From Brugia malayi (lineage: Eukaryota > Nematoda > Chromadorea > Rhabditida > Onchocercidae): a stretch of 64,000 nucleotides of DNA. The first letter of the stretch is position 1. Each line of letters starts with the position of its first letter. The position numbers and the translations under genes were made by a program. The notes under the pieces are model-generated. The model saw nothing but the letters and a program-made list of their open reading frames with translations, ran no database searches and was not told where the DNA came from. Shown here piece after piece: positions 35,845-47,119 of this stretch. The stretch covers positions 24,234,221 through 24,298,220 of the forward strand of contig NW_025062479.1 of assembly GCF_000002995.4 (NCBI RefSeq). Reading direction: 5' to 3'.

Positions 35845-38800
35845 ATGACTAAAATTAAATTAGCAGCTTTTTCGGCTATAATTACTTCAATTATTACAAT
35901 AACATTTATTTTTACACAAATTCATCAATTTTTTGGTTCTATTACAATGCTAAAATATAAATTAACCATAGGAATGGATGAATTTATGATTATGCAAGTA
36001 AGTTTAATTTCAATTTAAATTAAATTTTCAATTTTTTTAATTTTTTTTTTTTTTTGAAATCAATTTTTTCAATCTTTTAAATTCATTCCTTTTTCTCATT
36101 CATTTTGATTCAATGAATCATAAAAAATTGTTTGACCTGATCATATTGACCTGACCTATTAACATATTTACAAAATTTAAATTAATTGCCAGCAAATTAT
36201 CCGAAAAATATTTTTCAAATTTTACTAGAATTAATAATAATATAGAAATGAAATTATGCATAAATTTAAATTTGAAGTTGAAAAGAAAAAAAAAAAAAAA
36301 TTCATGAATACAATGCGAGTAAGTATTGTATGATTAAATCATTTTTGAAATTTTTTTTTTAAAAAAAAAAGTTTTTCAAAATTAAAAAAAAAAAAAAAAA
36401 TTGTGCTGAATTTTTGATTGATGCATTTTTATTACTTATTGTTGTTGTCGGTGGTGAAAATTTAATTTTAATATAGGAATTTTTACTACTTATTATTATT
36501 GTTGGTGAAAATTTACTTTTAATATTTAAAAAAAAAAATAATTTAAAAATTTCAATTTTAAAATTTAATAACTTAATAAATGGATAGTTTTTTGCTATAA
36601 AAGATTTTCTTTTGTGGTTTTTGACTAATTTCACATTTTTAAATCTTTTTTTTTTAGCACAAAACAATAATAATAATAACAAGGAGAAATTATTTAAAAC
36701 AAATTAATGCTATGCTAAATTAATTAAAATTAAATCCAAATATTAAATTTAAAATATAATTTTACAGTTTGCATTAATAAATAATTAAATCTGAATGTTA
36801 AATTTAACAGTTTGCTTTAATAAATAATTAAATCTTAATATTAAATTTAAAACACAATTTTACAGCTTATAATAATGATAATTGAATCTGAATATTAAAT
36901 TTTAAATATAATTTTACAGTTTGTATTAATAAATAATTAAATCTGAATGTTAAATTTTAAATATAATTTTAAATAATTAAATTTGAATATTAAATTTTAA
37001 ATATAATTTTGCAGCCTATATTAATGAATAATTAAATCTGAAAATAATTAAAATGAATAAAAAAAAAAAAATAAAAAAAAAATAGAAGAGCTATTTAGAA
37101 AAATTTTTATGAAATTTGAAAACTATTCAAAAACTTACAATTATTCGATTGTATTTGAGTTGCTGCAAAAGTATTTGCATTTTGATTTAAATTTAAAGTT
37201 AGTAAAATTAATAATAATAATAAGAATAATAATAGAATAAATAATGTTCATATTAACTTAGCCTAAATAATTTTTAAATGTTAGATTTGAAATAATCTTA
37301 TAAATCAAAGAAGTTATAGTTTATTAATTATTACTACTTTATTATTTCTTTTTTACTTTTGTACTGTCTTTTCACTATTTTTTTTTTAAATAATCTTTTA
37401 CTTTTTACTAGTTTTTACTATTTTTCCATTCATTAATTTCGAAAATACCTCAGAAAAAGCCAAATTTTTCATTTCTTAAAAAAAAAAAAAAGGAAATAAG
37501 CTATATGAATATTTCAGAAAGTTAGAAAAATGATTAATGATTAATTATTAAACAATTAAAAAAATAATTAATTATTAGACAATTAAAAAAATAAAAAATA
37601 ATTATTCGAAAGATAATTAATAATTAATTATCAAAAAATTAAAACATAAAAAAAGAAAAGAATTTAAACAAAATAATTAATTATTAGATAATGTTCTATT
37701 AGACAATTAAAAAATGAAGAAACAAAAAAAAAAAAGTTTTTTATCAATATAAGCAGTAAAATTAATAATTATTATAACTATAATTACTAATTAATATTAA
37801 GCTATAAAATTATATTTGAAATTTAATAATCAATCAGCAAAATAAGCTATAAAAAATTATATTTAAAAATGATTATTCAAAAAAATATTTTTGATATTTT
37901 TATGATAAAAAAAAAATTTTTTTTATAGGATCAAACATGGATCGAATTACAAGAAGCACGGCTAATGCAACCAATAAAACAAAAACGTTTGGTTCGTCAG
38001 GTAAAACCGGAACCGAAATGCAGTAAGTTTCTCGTGAAAAAAATTTATATTTCAAAAAAAAACTTTAAAGTTTTTTTTTTGAATTTAATTTAAATGAATA
38101 AGTTAATTGATCAGTTGTTTATAGACTGTGATACGTCGAATCGATGTCCACCAGGTCCACCAGGTAGACCAGGTATGGATGGAATGGATGGTATGCCTGG
38201 TCAACCAGGTCCACCAGGTGAACCTGGTCTTCCGGGAATTGCTGTACCAATTGAGCCATTGAAAGATTATGGTTCATGTCGGGTATGTCCTCCAGGACCA
38301 GCTGGTCATATGGGTTATCCAGGAGCACCTGGTTCACCGGGAACACAGGTATTTTAGTTACTTGATTTATTTTATTCAATTTCACATTTCAGGTAAATTT
38401 TAAATTGTAGCTCAAATCGAAAACTTTAACATTTTTATACAAAAAAAAAAAAAAACATTGTTTACAGGGTGCACCTGGAAATGATGGCCTACCAGGTCAT
38501 CCAGGTCAACCTGGTCAACTTGGATCACCGGGTGAAAGAGGTGAACCAGGACCAATTGGTAAAGATGGACCAGTCGGAGCACCAGGTCGAGAAGGAGTCC
38601 GTGGCCTACCGGGTGCATCAGGTGAACCAGGTCCACGTGGTCAAATTGGACCTAAAGGTTTCATGGGTCCGCCAGGAAATGCAGGAAATCCTGGTACACA
38701 AGGTGCAGTGGGACCACAAGGAGATGTTGGACAACCAGGTCAGTTTTTTTCATAGTCTTTTCCAGAAGAAATTAACTTTACTTATAATAATTTTACTAGC

Positions 38801-39074
38801 CATATACATTACCAGTAAGTAAAGTAAGCGTACGTAATTTTTCTCTAACTAGTAATTTTCTTTAAATACTTTTAAGCATTATTAAATTTTTATCATAATT
38901 ATCAGTAAATAAAAAATAAAATTACACCATTCAGGACAACGTGGTTATGCTGGTGGTGTTGGTGCACCTGGTTTTGTTGGTTCACCAGGTGAAGATGCTG
39001 GATATTGTCCGTGTCCACATCGACGTACAAGAAAAGTTGTTAAAGTAGCAGCTACCACATCAAGAAAATTGTGA
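35845..39074 (+). CDS. Cuticle collagen
   Basis: Five exons: 35845-35997, 37929-38022, 38125-38348, 38468-38738, 38935-39074, giving 293 residues, typical for nematode cuticle collagens. Residues about 7-27 form a hydrophobic signal-anchor. A basic stretch KQKRLVRQ at residues 68-75 contains RLVR, the expected subtilisin-like cleavage site. A cysteine cluster at 82, 84 and 90 precedes a first Gly-X-Y block of nine triplets, then a linker with a CRVC pair. The main block has 43 apparently uninterrupted Gly-X-Y triplets and ends in YCPCP and a basic tail (RRTRKVVKV). Known of the family: three chains trimerise in the secretory pathway, are cleaved, and are cross-linked into the cuticle. The first intron is long (1.9 kb) for this family and is repeat-filled. 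The start is fixed by the acceptor ten bases upstream and the signal-anchor. Two antisense and out-of-frame reading frames over the Gly-X-Y region are shadows. The numbered collagen orthologue cannot be named. Confidence 0.96.
36720..37050. repeat. About 60-bp tandem repeat in intron 1 of the collagen gene
   Basis: About six imperfect copies built on AATAATTAAATCTGAATATT, AAATTTTAAATATAATTTTA and CAGTTTGCATTAAT, inside the intron 35998-37928. Confidence 0.7.
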
Positions 39075-39102
39075 AAAAACCAACACAGTTATACCATATT
39101 GT

Positions 39103-39108
39103 AATAAA
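39103..39108 (+). terminator. Polyadenylation signal of the collagen gene
   Basis: AATAAA lies 29 bases after the stop codon, the normal distance for a short nematode 3' UTR. Confidence 0.75.
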
Positions 39109-39109
39109 A

Positions 39110-40500
39110 TGATTGTTAATCAATTGATTAAAGATTAGCACACGTCACTTACGTTTACTTACTTATTATTAAAAGACCGCAAAAGTACTTATTATTAAAA
39201 GCTTATTATTATTACTTATTATTAGAAGACGCTGAAGTTAAATTTAAAGGTATAAAGGAAAAGTTAAATAATTCAACAATATATACTTTCATTACATATT
39301 TTTAGAGTAATAATAAAGAATTGTTTTTTTTTTTTTTTTAAATGTAAATATTTGAAAATTTTTAATTGAAAAAAGAAAAACAAAAAACAAAGAAAAAATA
39401 GCCAAAAAGGAATAATAAAAGAAATTAATTATTAAATAATATTTAATTAGTAAAAAAAAAAACTACTCTATCTGCTTTTATCTTCTAACACAGTAATTTG
39501 CTTTTTTTTATTTTCAAAAGTTAAAAATTTTATATTATTAGTGATTTAAGTATTTAATAAAAACAAAAAAGTATATAATCAATTTTAAGTATATAATAAA
39601 ACGAAAAATTATTGCACAACAAACAAATGATTGAATTTAATTTGTTAAATAATATTTAATTTTTGTTAAATATTATAAATTAAATGTTAAATAATATTTA
39701 ATTTGTTAAAAAATATTTAATTAATAATTGAGTAATTGCTAATTTCTCTTGCAATAAATTACAAAATATTAAAATACTATATATTATAAATAAAAAAAAA
39801 TTGATTTCAAATATAAAATAAGATAAAACTACTATAATTCAATAATTGATATTTCAAATATAAAATATTTAAACTAAAGTATATATCAAATATAATTTCA
39901 AATACAGTTTTATAATTGATGCTTTCATAAATAAATTATTCAAAATTTAATGTTGAAAAATTATCATTTTTTTAAAATATTTCCTTTTGAATGATTTTGA
40001 AATTCTCGTAGAAAAAATCAAATTATTTTTGATATATTTTATAAAATAGCAATAAAACGTCGTAATTATATTCTTTTTTCTTTTTTATTGAAATATTGAA
40101 ATAAAAAAAAAAAAAAAAAAAAGAAAAGATTTTACTCTTTATTCGATTGCTTAATGCATTTGCACTTTTTGAAGGACATTTTTGTATATTTACCTCCCCA
40201 TTTCGTGCGCAAATGTCACAGCGTCAATTCATTTCGGTCAATTGTTATGGGATTAATTGTTAGCCGGAAATTAAACTATTTCATTTCTAAATCATATTAC
40301 AAAATCTGAGAATAGAAAATAGTTTATTACTATGATAATAGTAACTCAAACAGATTATTTTAAAATTACTGATAAAATTATTTGATTATGCAGCAAAAAC
40401 AAGATTCAATTTTTTTTTTCTTCCATATGTAATAGATGTAATGAAAATGTAATGAGTTTTTAATTTATAATTCAAATAAAAAGTAAGTTATTGCATAGAT
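39110..40500. other. Intergenic, no gene seen
   Basis: AT-rich DNA with ATATTTAATTTGTTAAATA-type runs at 39640-39730. At 40190-40270 there is a short patch of balanced composition (CCTCCCCATTTCGTGCGC, TGTCACAGCGTCAATTC). No open frame or RNA gene can be supported. Confidence 0.6.
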
Positions 40501-40529
40501 TAAGCTGTTTCAAAGATTTGATAACATTT

Positions 40530-41885
40530 GATAACACATACGATATGATATGATATGATATAATACATCAGCAAATTTAATCCGTTAAAGTCATTAAAAC
40601 ATTTGTGTGCAACTGATATGATGTGATATGATGCGATATAATACATCAACAAATTTAATCCATTAAATACATTAAAACGTTTGTATGCAACTGATATGAC
40701 ACGATATGATATGATGCCAGGCGATGCAATGTGATATGACATGGTATGATATGATATATGATACGATATGATATGGTACGATACGATACAGTATTTTATA
40801 ATGCGATACGATATGGTATGATCCGATACAATATATGATGTGATACGGTACAATATAAGATACAATACGATGCATGATATGATATATGATACGATACGAT
40901 ACGATTCGATACAATATGATATGATACGGTATAATATGATATGACTTGATACTATACAATACAATATATGATAGGATATGATATGGTATAATATATCACG
41001 TGATACGATACGATACAATATGATATGATATGGCATAATATGATATGACGTGATACGATACAATACAATATGATATGATATGGTATAATATGATATGACG
41101 TGATACGATACAATACAATATGATATGATATGGTATAATATGATATGACGTGATACGATACAATACAATATGATATGATAGGATATGATATGGTATAATA
41201 TATCACGTGATACGATACAATACAATATGATATGATATGGTATAATATGATATGACGTGATACGATACAATACAATATGATATGATATGGTATAATATGA
41301 TATGACGTGATACGATACAATACAATATGATATGATATGGTATAATATGATATGACGTGATACGATACAATACAATATGATATGATATGGTATAATATGA
41401 TATGACGTGATACGATACAATACAATATGATATGATATGGTATAATATGATATGACGTGATACGATACAATACAATATGATATGATATGGTATAATATGA
41501 TATGACGTGATACGATACAATACAATATGATATGATATGGTATAATATGATATGACGTGATACGATACAATACAATATGATATGATATGGTATAATATGA
41601 TATGACGTGATACGATACAATACAATATGATACGATAGGATATGATATGGTATAATATATGACGTGATACGATACAATACAATATGATACGATAGGATAT
41701 GATATGGTATATCATATGATACGATAGGATATGATATGGTATATCACGTGATACGATGCAATACAATATGATATGATATGGTATAATATATGACGTGATA
41801 CGATACAATATGATATGATACGATATGATATGGTACGATACGATATGATATGGTACGATACGATATGATATGATATGATGTGACA
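40530..41885. repeat. Pentanucleotide satellite with 50-bp higher-order unit
   Basis: The stretch is made almost entirely of five-base words of the ATATG/ATACG/ATACA type. In the centre (about 40985-41650) these are organised as a 50-bp unit containing TATGACGTGATACGATACAA, repeated many times, several copies being identical. The edges are more irregular. Because the five-base words lack stop codons on the minus strand, three overlapping frames of 227-356 codons appear (ISYHI-like peptides). They are artefacts. Confidence 0.95.
40561..40694. repeat. Two copies of the satellite flank sequence
   Basis: Copies at about 40561-40616 and 40639-40694 share AATACATCA-CAAATTTAATCC, then TTAAAACATTTGTGTGCAAC or close variants. 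A third copy lies on the far side of the satellite at 41886-41940. Confidence 0.8.
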
Positions 41886-41940
41886 TAATACATTAACAAA
41901 TTTAAACCATTAAATTCATTAAAACATTTTTATGCAATAA
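41886..41940. repeat. Third copy of the satellite flank sequence, right edge
   Basis: It reads AATACATTAACAAATTT, then AACCATTAAATTCATTAAAA and CATTTTTATGCAA, matching the two copies on the left side of the array in the same orientation. Confidence 0.75.
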
Positions 41941-44400
41941 CAGACCACACAAATTATACAACAAATTGTTGTAAAAAATGTATAAAATATTCAAAAGTTC
42001 AATTATTTGTTACTATGAAACGTGAGAGAAACGTGAATGAAACGTAAGTTAAGATTTAATTAAAACAATCTAAAAAAAAGCATAAAAATGAAAGTAAGTA
42101 TTGAATTTATTTTTATTATTAACAAAAAATTGTTATTCGTTATGCGAAAAACATAATATAATTTTTCATTTAAAAATATTACTACGATAATTATTAGAAT
42201 TAAAATTATAATTTATAATTTAAATTTCATACTCATTAGCATTAAACCTTTGAAACGAAATAAAATAACAAATAAATTCTCATATGGAAAATGAATGCAT
42301 TTCCGGTTAGATTAATCGTTACTCTAATTTGTGATGTCCTATTTTCTGAATTTTTAATTTTTAATCTCGTCATCCGATAAAAATGAGATACGCTATTTTC
42401 AGGCAAAAATTTTAAATCTCATCATTTGGTTGTGTTTATAATTTAACAAATGGAATAGTATTTTTATGTTAAAATTATCTAAAATTATGTTTTTTTTTTT
42501 TTTTTCATAATTATTTTAAATTGGAATTAACTGCATATTTAATGAATAATAGTTCAATTACATAAAAATTAATCTATAAATTTTTTTTAAACATTAAAAA
42601 AATTATACAAACAAAATTATTTTTGTTATTTCAAATAACCAAAAAAAAAAAAAAATATTTTTGTTGTTTATATTTTGAATAAATTAATCGCAGTTAAAGC
42701 TTACAATTCTAATTCCTTCCTTTGAAATCAATTGCAGCAATTCATGAATTCAATTCTTAGAATTAATTCCATTAAAAAATTCATTCCAAATAATGTAAAC
42801 AAATAAATAATATTATCATCAATATCACTTATCATTCCTTATCGTTTCATTCATTTTCATCATTCTCTATCATTTCATACATTCATGAATTCAATTCCTA
42901 AAATTAATTCCATTAAAAAATTTAACCCAAATAATATAACAAATACATAATATAACTGTTCAATCGAATTTTCTTTTTCATTTACTCATTTAATCGTTCA
43001 TTGCAATATTAATTAATTACCCTTCTATCATTCCATTCATTCTTATCATTCCTTATCATCTCATTCATTCTTATCATTCCTTATCATCTCATGCATTCCT
43101 ATCATTCTCTATCATTTCATTAATTCTTATTATTTCATTCATCCTTATCATTCCTTATCATTTCATTCATGAATTCACGAATTCAATTCCTAGAATTAAT
43201 TCCATTAAAAAATTAATACCAAATAATATACACATATGTAAGTGAATAACTAATCTGATTCATCCATTGATTGATTTAATTCCTATCAATAATAATAATA
43301 ATAATAGTAATACTAATATATGCGATTAGTTTTTTTCCCTAATAAATATTTCCAATATGAGTAAAAATTTGCCCCCCCCCCCCAAAAAAAAAAAAAAAAA
43401 AAATAAATTTTATTTTCAAGAAATCTAATTTATTTCACAAATATAACCAATGTTTATTCTGATTAATCACCAACCAAAAAATGAAAAAACCATTTAGTCG
43501 AGAATTTCTTCATTCAACCATACATATATATATGTCTATTTTATTGTTTGCTAATATTTGCTACCGATCGGTACAATTTATTTCTCACATTGCTTACTTT
43601 ACATTCTTTCCATGTTTACTTCCATTTTTTTTTTAATTTCAAAAAAAAAAAGATTTAATTTTTTTTTGCAATGATTTTCACATTTTTGCAGAAAAATCAA
43701 AAAAAAAAAATTTAATATTTTTTATTATTTTTTATTTGTAGAAAATAATTTCTTTGTATTTATTGAAAATTTCATTTTTTTTTTTTCAATTAATTTAGCA
43801 TTTTTGCAAGTAGAAATTATATTTTTCATTTCTTTTTTACTTTATAGAAATTAATTTCTTTGTATTTATTGAAATTTTCACTTTTTTTTCTTCAATAATT
43901 TTCATATTTTTGTGAAAAAAAAAAGCAAAAAAAAAAATTTATTATTTTTTATTTCTTTTTAACTTTATTTCGTTTCAAATTTTTTGTTTTTTAAATTGAA
44001 TTTATTATCATATAGGAAAAAAAAAAAACTTTTTTAATCTTTTTTTTTTTTTTTTTTTTTTTTCTACAGTTGAAATTATTTATGGAAAAAAGAAAAAGAA
44101 TTTAACAAATAATTTTTTGCAACTATTAAATTTTATTTCAAAAATATTTCACTCACTTTTTAACTTAAAAAAAAAAAAAAAGAGAGAGAGAGAGAGAAGA
44201 AGGATTATAGTATAAAGTAGTAATTGTATAAGTATGTATGTTTGTATGTGTATGTGTGTGTGTTTGTTTGTCTGTAAGACCGGTTGAAAACAATTTTAAA
44301 AACTGAGAGAGAAAAAAAAGAAAAGAAATGTGGAAAAATTTTTTTTTTTTTTTTTTTTTTGGACATTTTGAAATGAAAATTTGTTTGATAATCGTTTTAT
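41941..44400. other. Intergenic with short dispersed and tandem repeats
   Basis: No gene seen. Three copies of CATGAATTCAATTCCTAG followed by AATTAATTCCATTAAAAAAT lie near 42742, 42882 and 43167. They are separated by TCATTCCTTATCAT-rich tandem stretches (42830-43160). A C12 tract followed by about 20 A lies at 43372-43403. A GA tract at 44180-44198 and a TGTATGTG patch at 44232-44270 follow. Confidence 0.7.
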
Positions 44401-44419
44401 TGATGCATAAAAATGGACG

Positions 44420-44425
44420 ATGCTA

Positions 44426-44460
<35 letters not shown>

Positions 44461-45190
44461 AAGAGGAAAAATGGTGGCTATTGCTAGATGGATAGAAGAT
44501 TGTCAACTGTCACAGCAATATATGATTTACCTGTTACAGGTAAACACAGCTTTCATGGCAAATGACAGGAACACTGGACGAGGAAGGATCAGTACAGGTG
44601 GAAATATAATTGGAGGAATTAAAATATCATCAGTTTTCCTAAACTTTGTCATCCTAAAATACTTTTTGCATACTATCCTGCTTTTATTGTCATTTTCAAT
44701 ATTATTATTATTATTATTGTCATTATCATTATTATTAGTATTATCATTATTACTAATACTTTTATTATTATTACTTATTATTATTATCGGTATTATTAAA
44801 ATTATCCTTATTGGTTTTTTTTTTTTTTTTTTTTTGTCATTTTCATTATTATTATTACTTCTTATTATCATTGTTGTAGTATCGTTATCATTATTATTAA
44901 TGGCTTTATTATTATTACTTATTATTATTGGTATCATTATAATCATCCTTATTAGTTTTTTTTTTTTTTTTTTGTCATTTTCATTATTATTATTGCTATT
45001 ATCATTATTATTAATACCTTCATTATTATTACTTATTATTATTACTATTATTATTGGTGTTTTTAAAATTATTCTTATTAGCTTCTTCCTTCATTTTTAT
45101 TATTATTATTATTGTTACTATTGTCATTATTATTATTAACACTCTTATTATTATTACTACTATTGTTACTGATATTATTAACATTATCTT
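44420..45190 (+). other. TATA-containing island followed by a TTATTA-rich array; no gene called
   Basis: CTATAAAAG at 44423 is followed by a (GA)n tract, then a stretch of more balanced composition up to about 44640. That stretch starts an open frame at ATG 44471 (MVAIARWIEDCQLSQQYMIY) with a good donor (CAG then GTAAAC) at about 44538. The frame then runs on through an ATT/TTATTA microsatellite (44690-45190), giving 222 codons that end in poly-leucine. The microsatellite itself has about three copies of a 130-bp unit. The first 55-60 codons could be real. The poly-leucine part is almost certainly not. Confidence 0.4.
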
Positions 45191-47042
45191 ATTAGTTTTT
45201 TTTTTATTAAAAATCGTTTTATCAAGGCAAAAAAAAAAAGAGAAATTGATATATTAATTTAGTATCAAAAAAAAAAAAAAAAAGTTGGCAGTAATATTTC
45301 ATAAAAAAAAAATATAAATAATTTCTAAAAAAACAAACAAAAAAACAATTTTTTCGTTTTTCTTTTTGCAATTAATTTGTCATTTTTATTAGCAATTTTT
45401 TTTCGAAAAAAAAGTTTATTATTTATTATTGCAAAAATTGATTAATTCAAAAAATTATTTCACTAAAATAAAAAAATGAAAATAATTTTCTTTCTAATAA
45501 TTTATTAATTACATTTCGTTTTCGTTAGAAAAATAAATTATTATTTAATTGCTTAATTAGATGTGAAAAATTCGCAAAAATTAACAAAAATTTAAGAAAA
45601 GTTTTAGCAATTATTTAATTTTAAAATTTGCAAATGTATAAAATTTTCGTCATTTTAGTCCGAAAAAAAAAAGCTTTCAATTTTATTAATAATAATTTAA
45701 TTGTTTAAAAAATGGGTAAAATTATGGAAAATGTATAAATTTTAATTTTCAAATTTTTTTTTTTATTGTTGACAATTATTACATTTGAAAAAACCAATCA
45801 TTTATTAAATGAGATGAGGCGTATAAAAATTTTAAATTATTTTAAAATCAATTTTTTTTTTTGTAATTTTATTTGTAAAGTAAAACAGTGAAAAAATTTT
45901 CGGGAATAGCAAAATGTAATTATTATCATTATTTATATTTATTAAAATGAATTTAAATTTATTGAAATTATTTTTTTAATTTACTGAAATGAATTTATAT
46001 TTATCGAAATGAATTAAATTATTGAAATGAGTTTATATTTATTGAAATGGAATTTATACTTATTGAAATGATTTTAAATTTGCTGAAATGATTTTAAATT
46101 TATTGAAATGAATCAAATTATATGTCATGCTAAATAATGCGATTAGCAAACTGGAAATCATCTTTTTTTTTAAAAAAAAAAAAAAAAAAATAATTTCATT
46201 CGTTATTCTGTCCAATTATCATTTATCATTTTGCTTAACAGTATCAATTTTCATAAAATTTAATTTAATAAATTTGCAGAATAATTTAATAAATTTATCA
46301 AAATTTTTAATTAGTTAAAAAAAAATGAACATTTTATTTTTATTTTTTTTTTTTTTTTTGTTTGCAAAATTAAAATTTGTCGAAATATCAAAATTTTGTT
46401 TTTAAAATTTTTATATCAGCAAGTGCAATTTTTTATTTTACATACATTTTAATTACTATCTTTAAATTTTAGTGAAATTTCTTGAAAATGACAAAAAAAA
46501 AAAAAAAAAAAAAATTAGAAAGGAAAAATTGTTTGAAAAGTATTTTCTGTCAACACAGTAATCTTTTGAATGACAAAAGAAATGAAAAAAAAAAAAGAAG
46601 AAAATTGTTTTGTTTGTTTTCTTCATTTTATCCCCTTTTCTCTCTCTCCCTCTCTCTGTCCCTTTCTCTCTCTGCGACAAATGACAATTTGGGCGAATAT
46701 AAAAATTAATCCTTTGCAGAATTTTTGTATAATTTAAACGAACAAATTGTCAGCCATTAATATAATATTTACTTTTTTTTTTTCTTTTTCGTTTTATTAC
46801 TTACCTATAAATTATCTAAAATTGTCACAGCTAATTAAGCAAATTGTCAACTAAAAGCTTTTAAATTTTAAAATGTTCATAAATTATTATTTACTGATAT
46901 ATTACAATAAAAAATTTACTTATAAAACTTTTTTTTTTTTTATAATAATATTTGTAAGTTATCTGTGATTATTATAGTTATTAATTAGTAATTTTTACTT
47001 TCTAAAAATTTTATTCAAATTATTTTAAATTAATTTGTTAAT
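45190..47042. other. Intergenic upstream of the intermediate filament gene
   Basis: AT-rich. At 45940-46110 is a degenerate repeat of TTTATATTTATTGAAATGAA. A CT-rich tract lies at 46640-46675. No gene supported. Confidence 0.6.
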
Positions 47043-47049
47043 ATTTCAG
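47043..47049 (+). promoter_or_regulatory. Probable trans-splice or 5' UTR acceptor of the intermediate filament gene
   Basis: ATTTCAG after a TTTGTTAAT stretch, 71 bases before the start codon, is a consensus nematode 3' splice site. The following 5' UTR (ATTCTGCAAACTCTAACATT) is of more balanced composition than the surroundings. Confidence 0.6.
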
Positions 47050-47119
47050 ATTCTGCAAACTCTAACATTCATCGTTGATTGCTGCGTCGTTCATTAATTA
47101 AAATTAAAAAAAAAAAATT

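Noticed and set aside
38119..38385. Antisense frames over the collagen Gly-X-Y region
   Set aside because: Shadows of the Gly-X-Y periodicity of the collagen gene.
38469..38822. Plus-strand 117-codon frame overlapping collagen exon 4
   Set aside because: Out-of-frame shadow; it lacks Gly-X-Y and runs into the intron.
40500..41886. Open frames of 227-356 codons on the minus strand (ISYHI/ILYCIVSRH repeats)
   Set aside because: They arise because the five-base satellite words contain no stop in several frames at once; overlapping frames are equally open, which a real gene would not show.
44471..45139. 222-codon frame ending in long poly-leucine
   Set aside because: Most of it is the TTATTA/ATT microsatellite with T runs; only the first 55-60 codons might matter.
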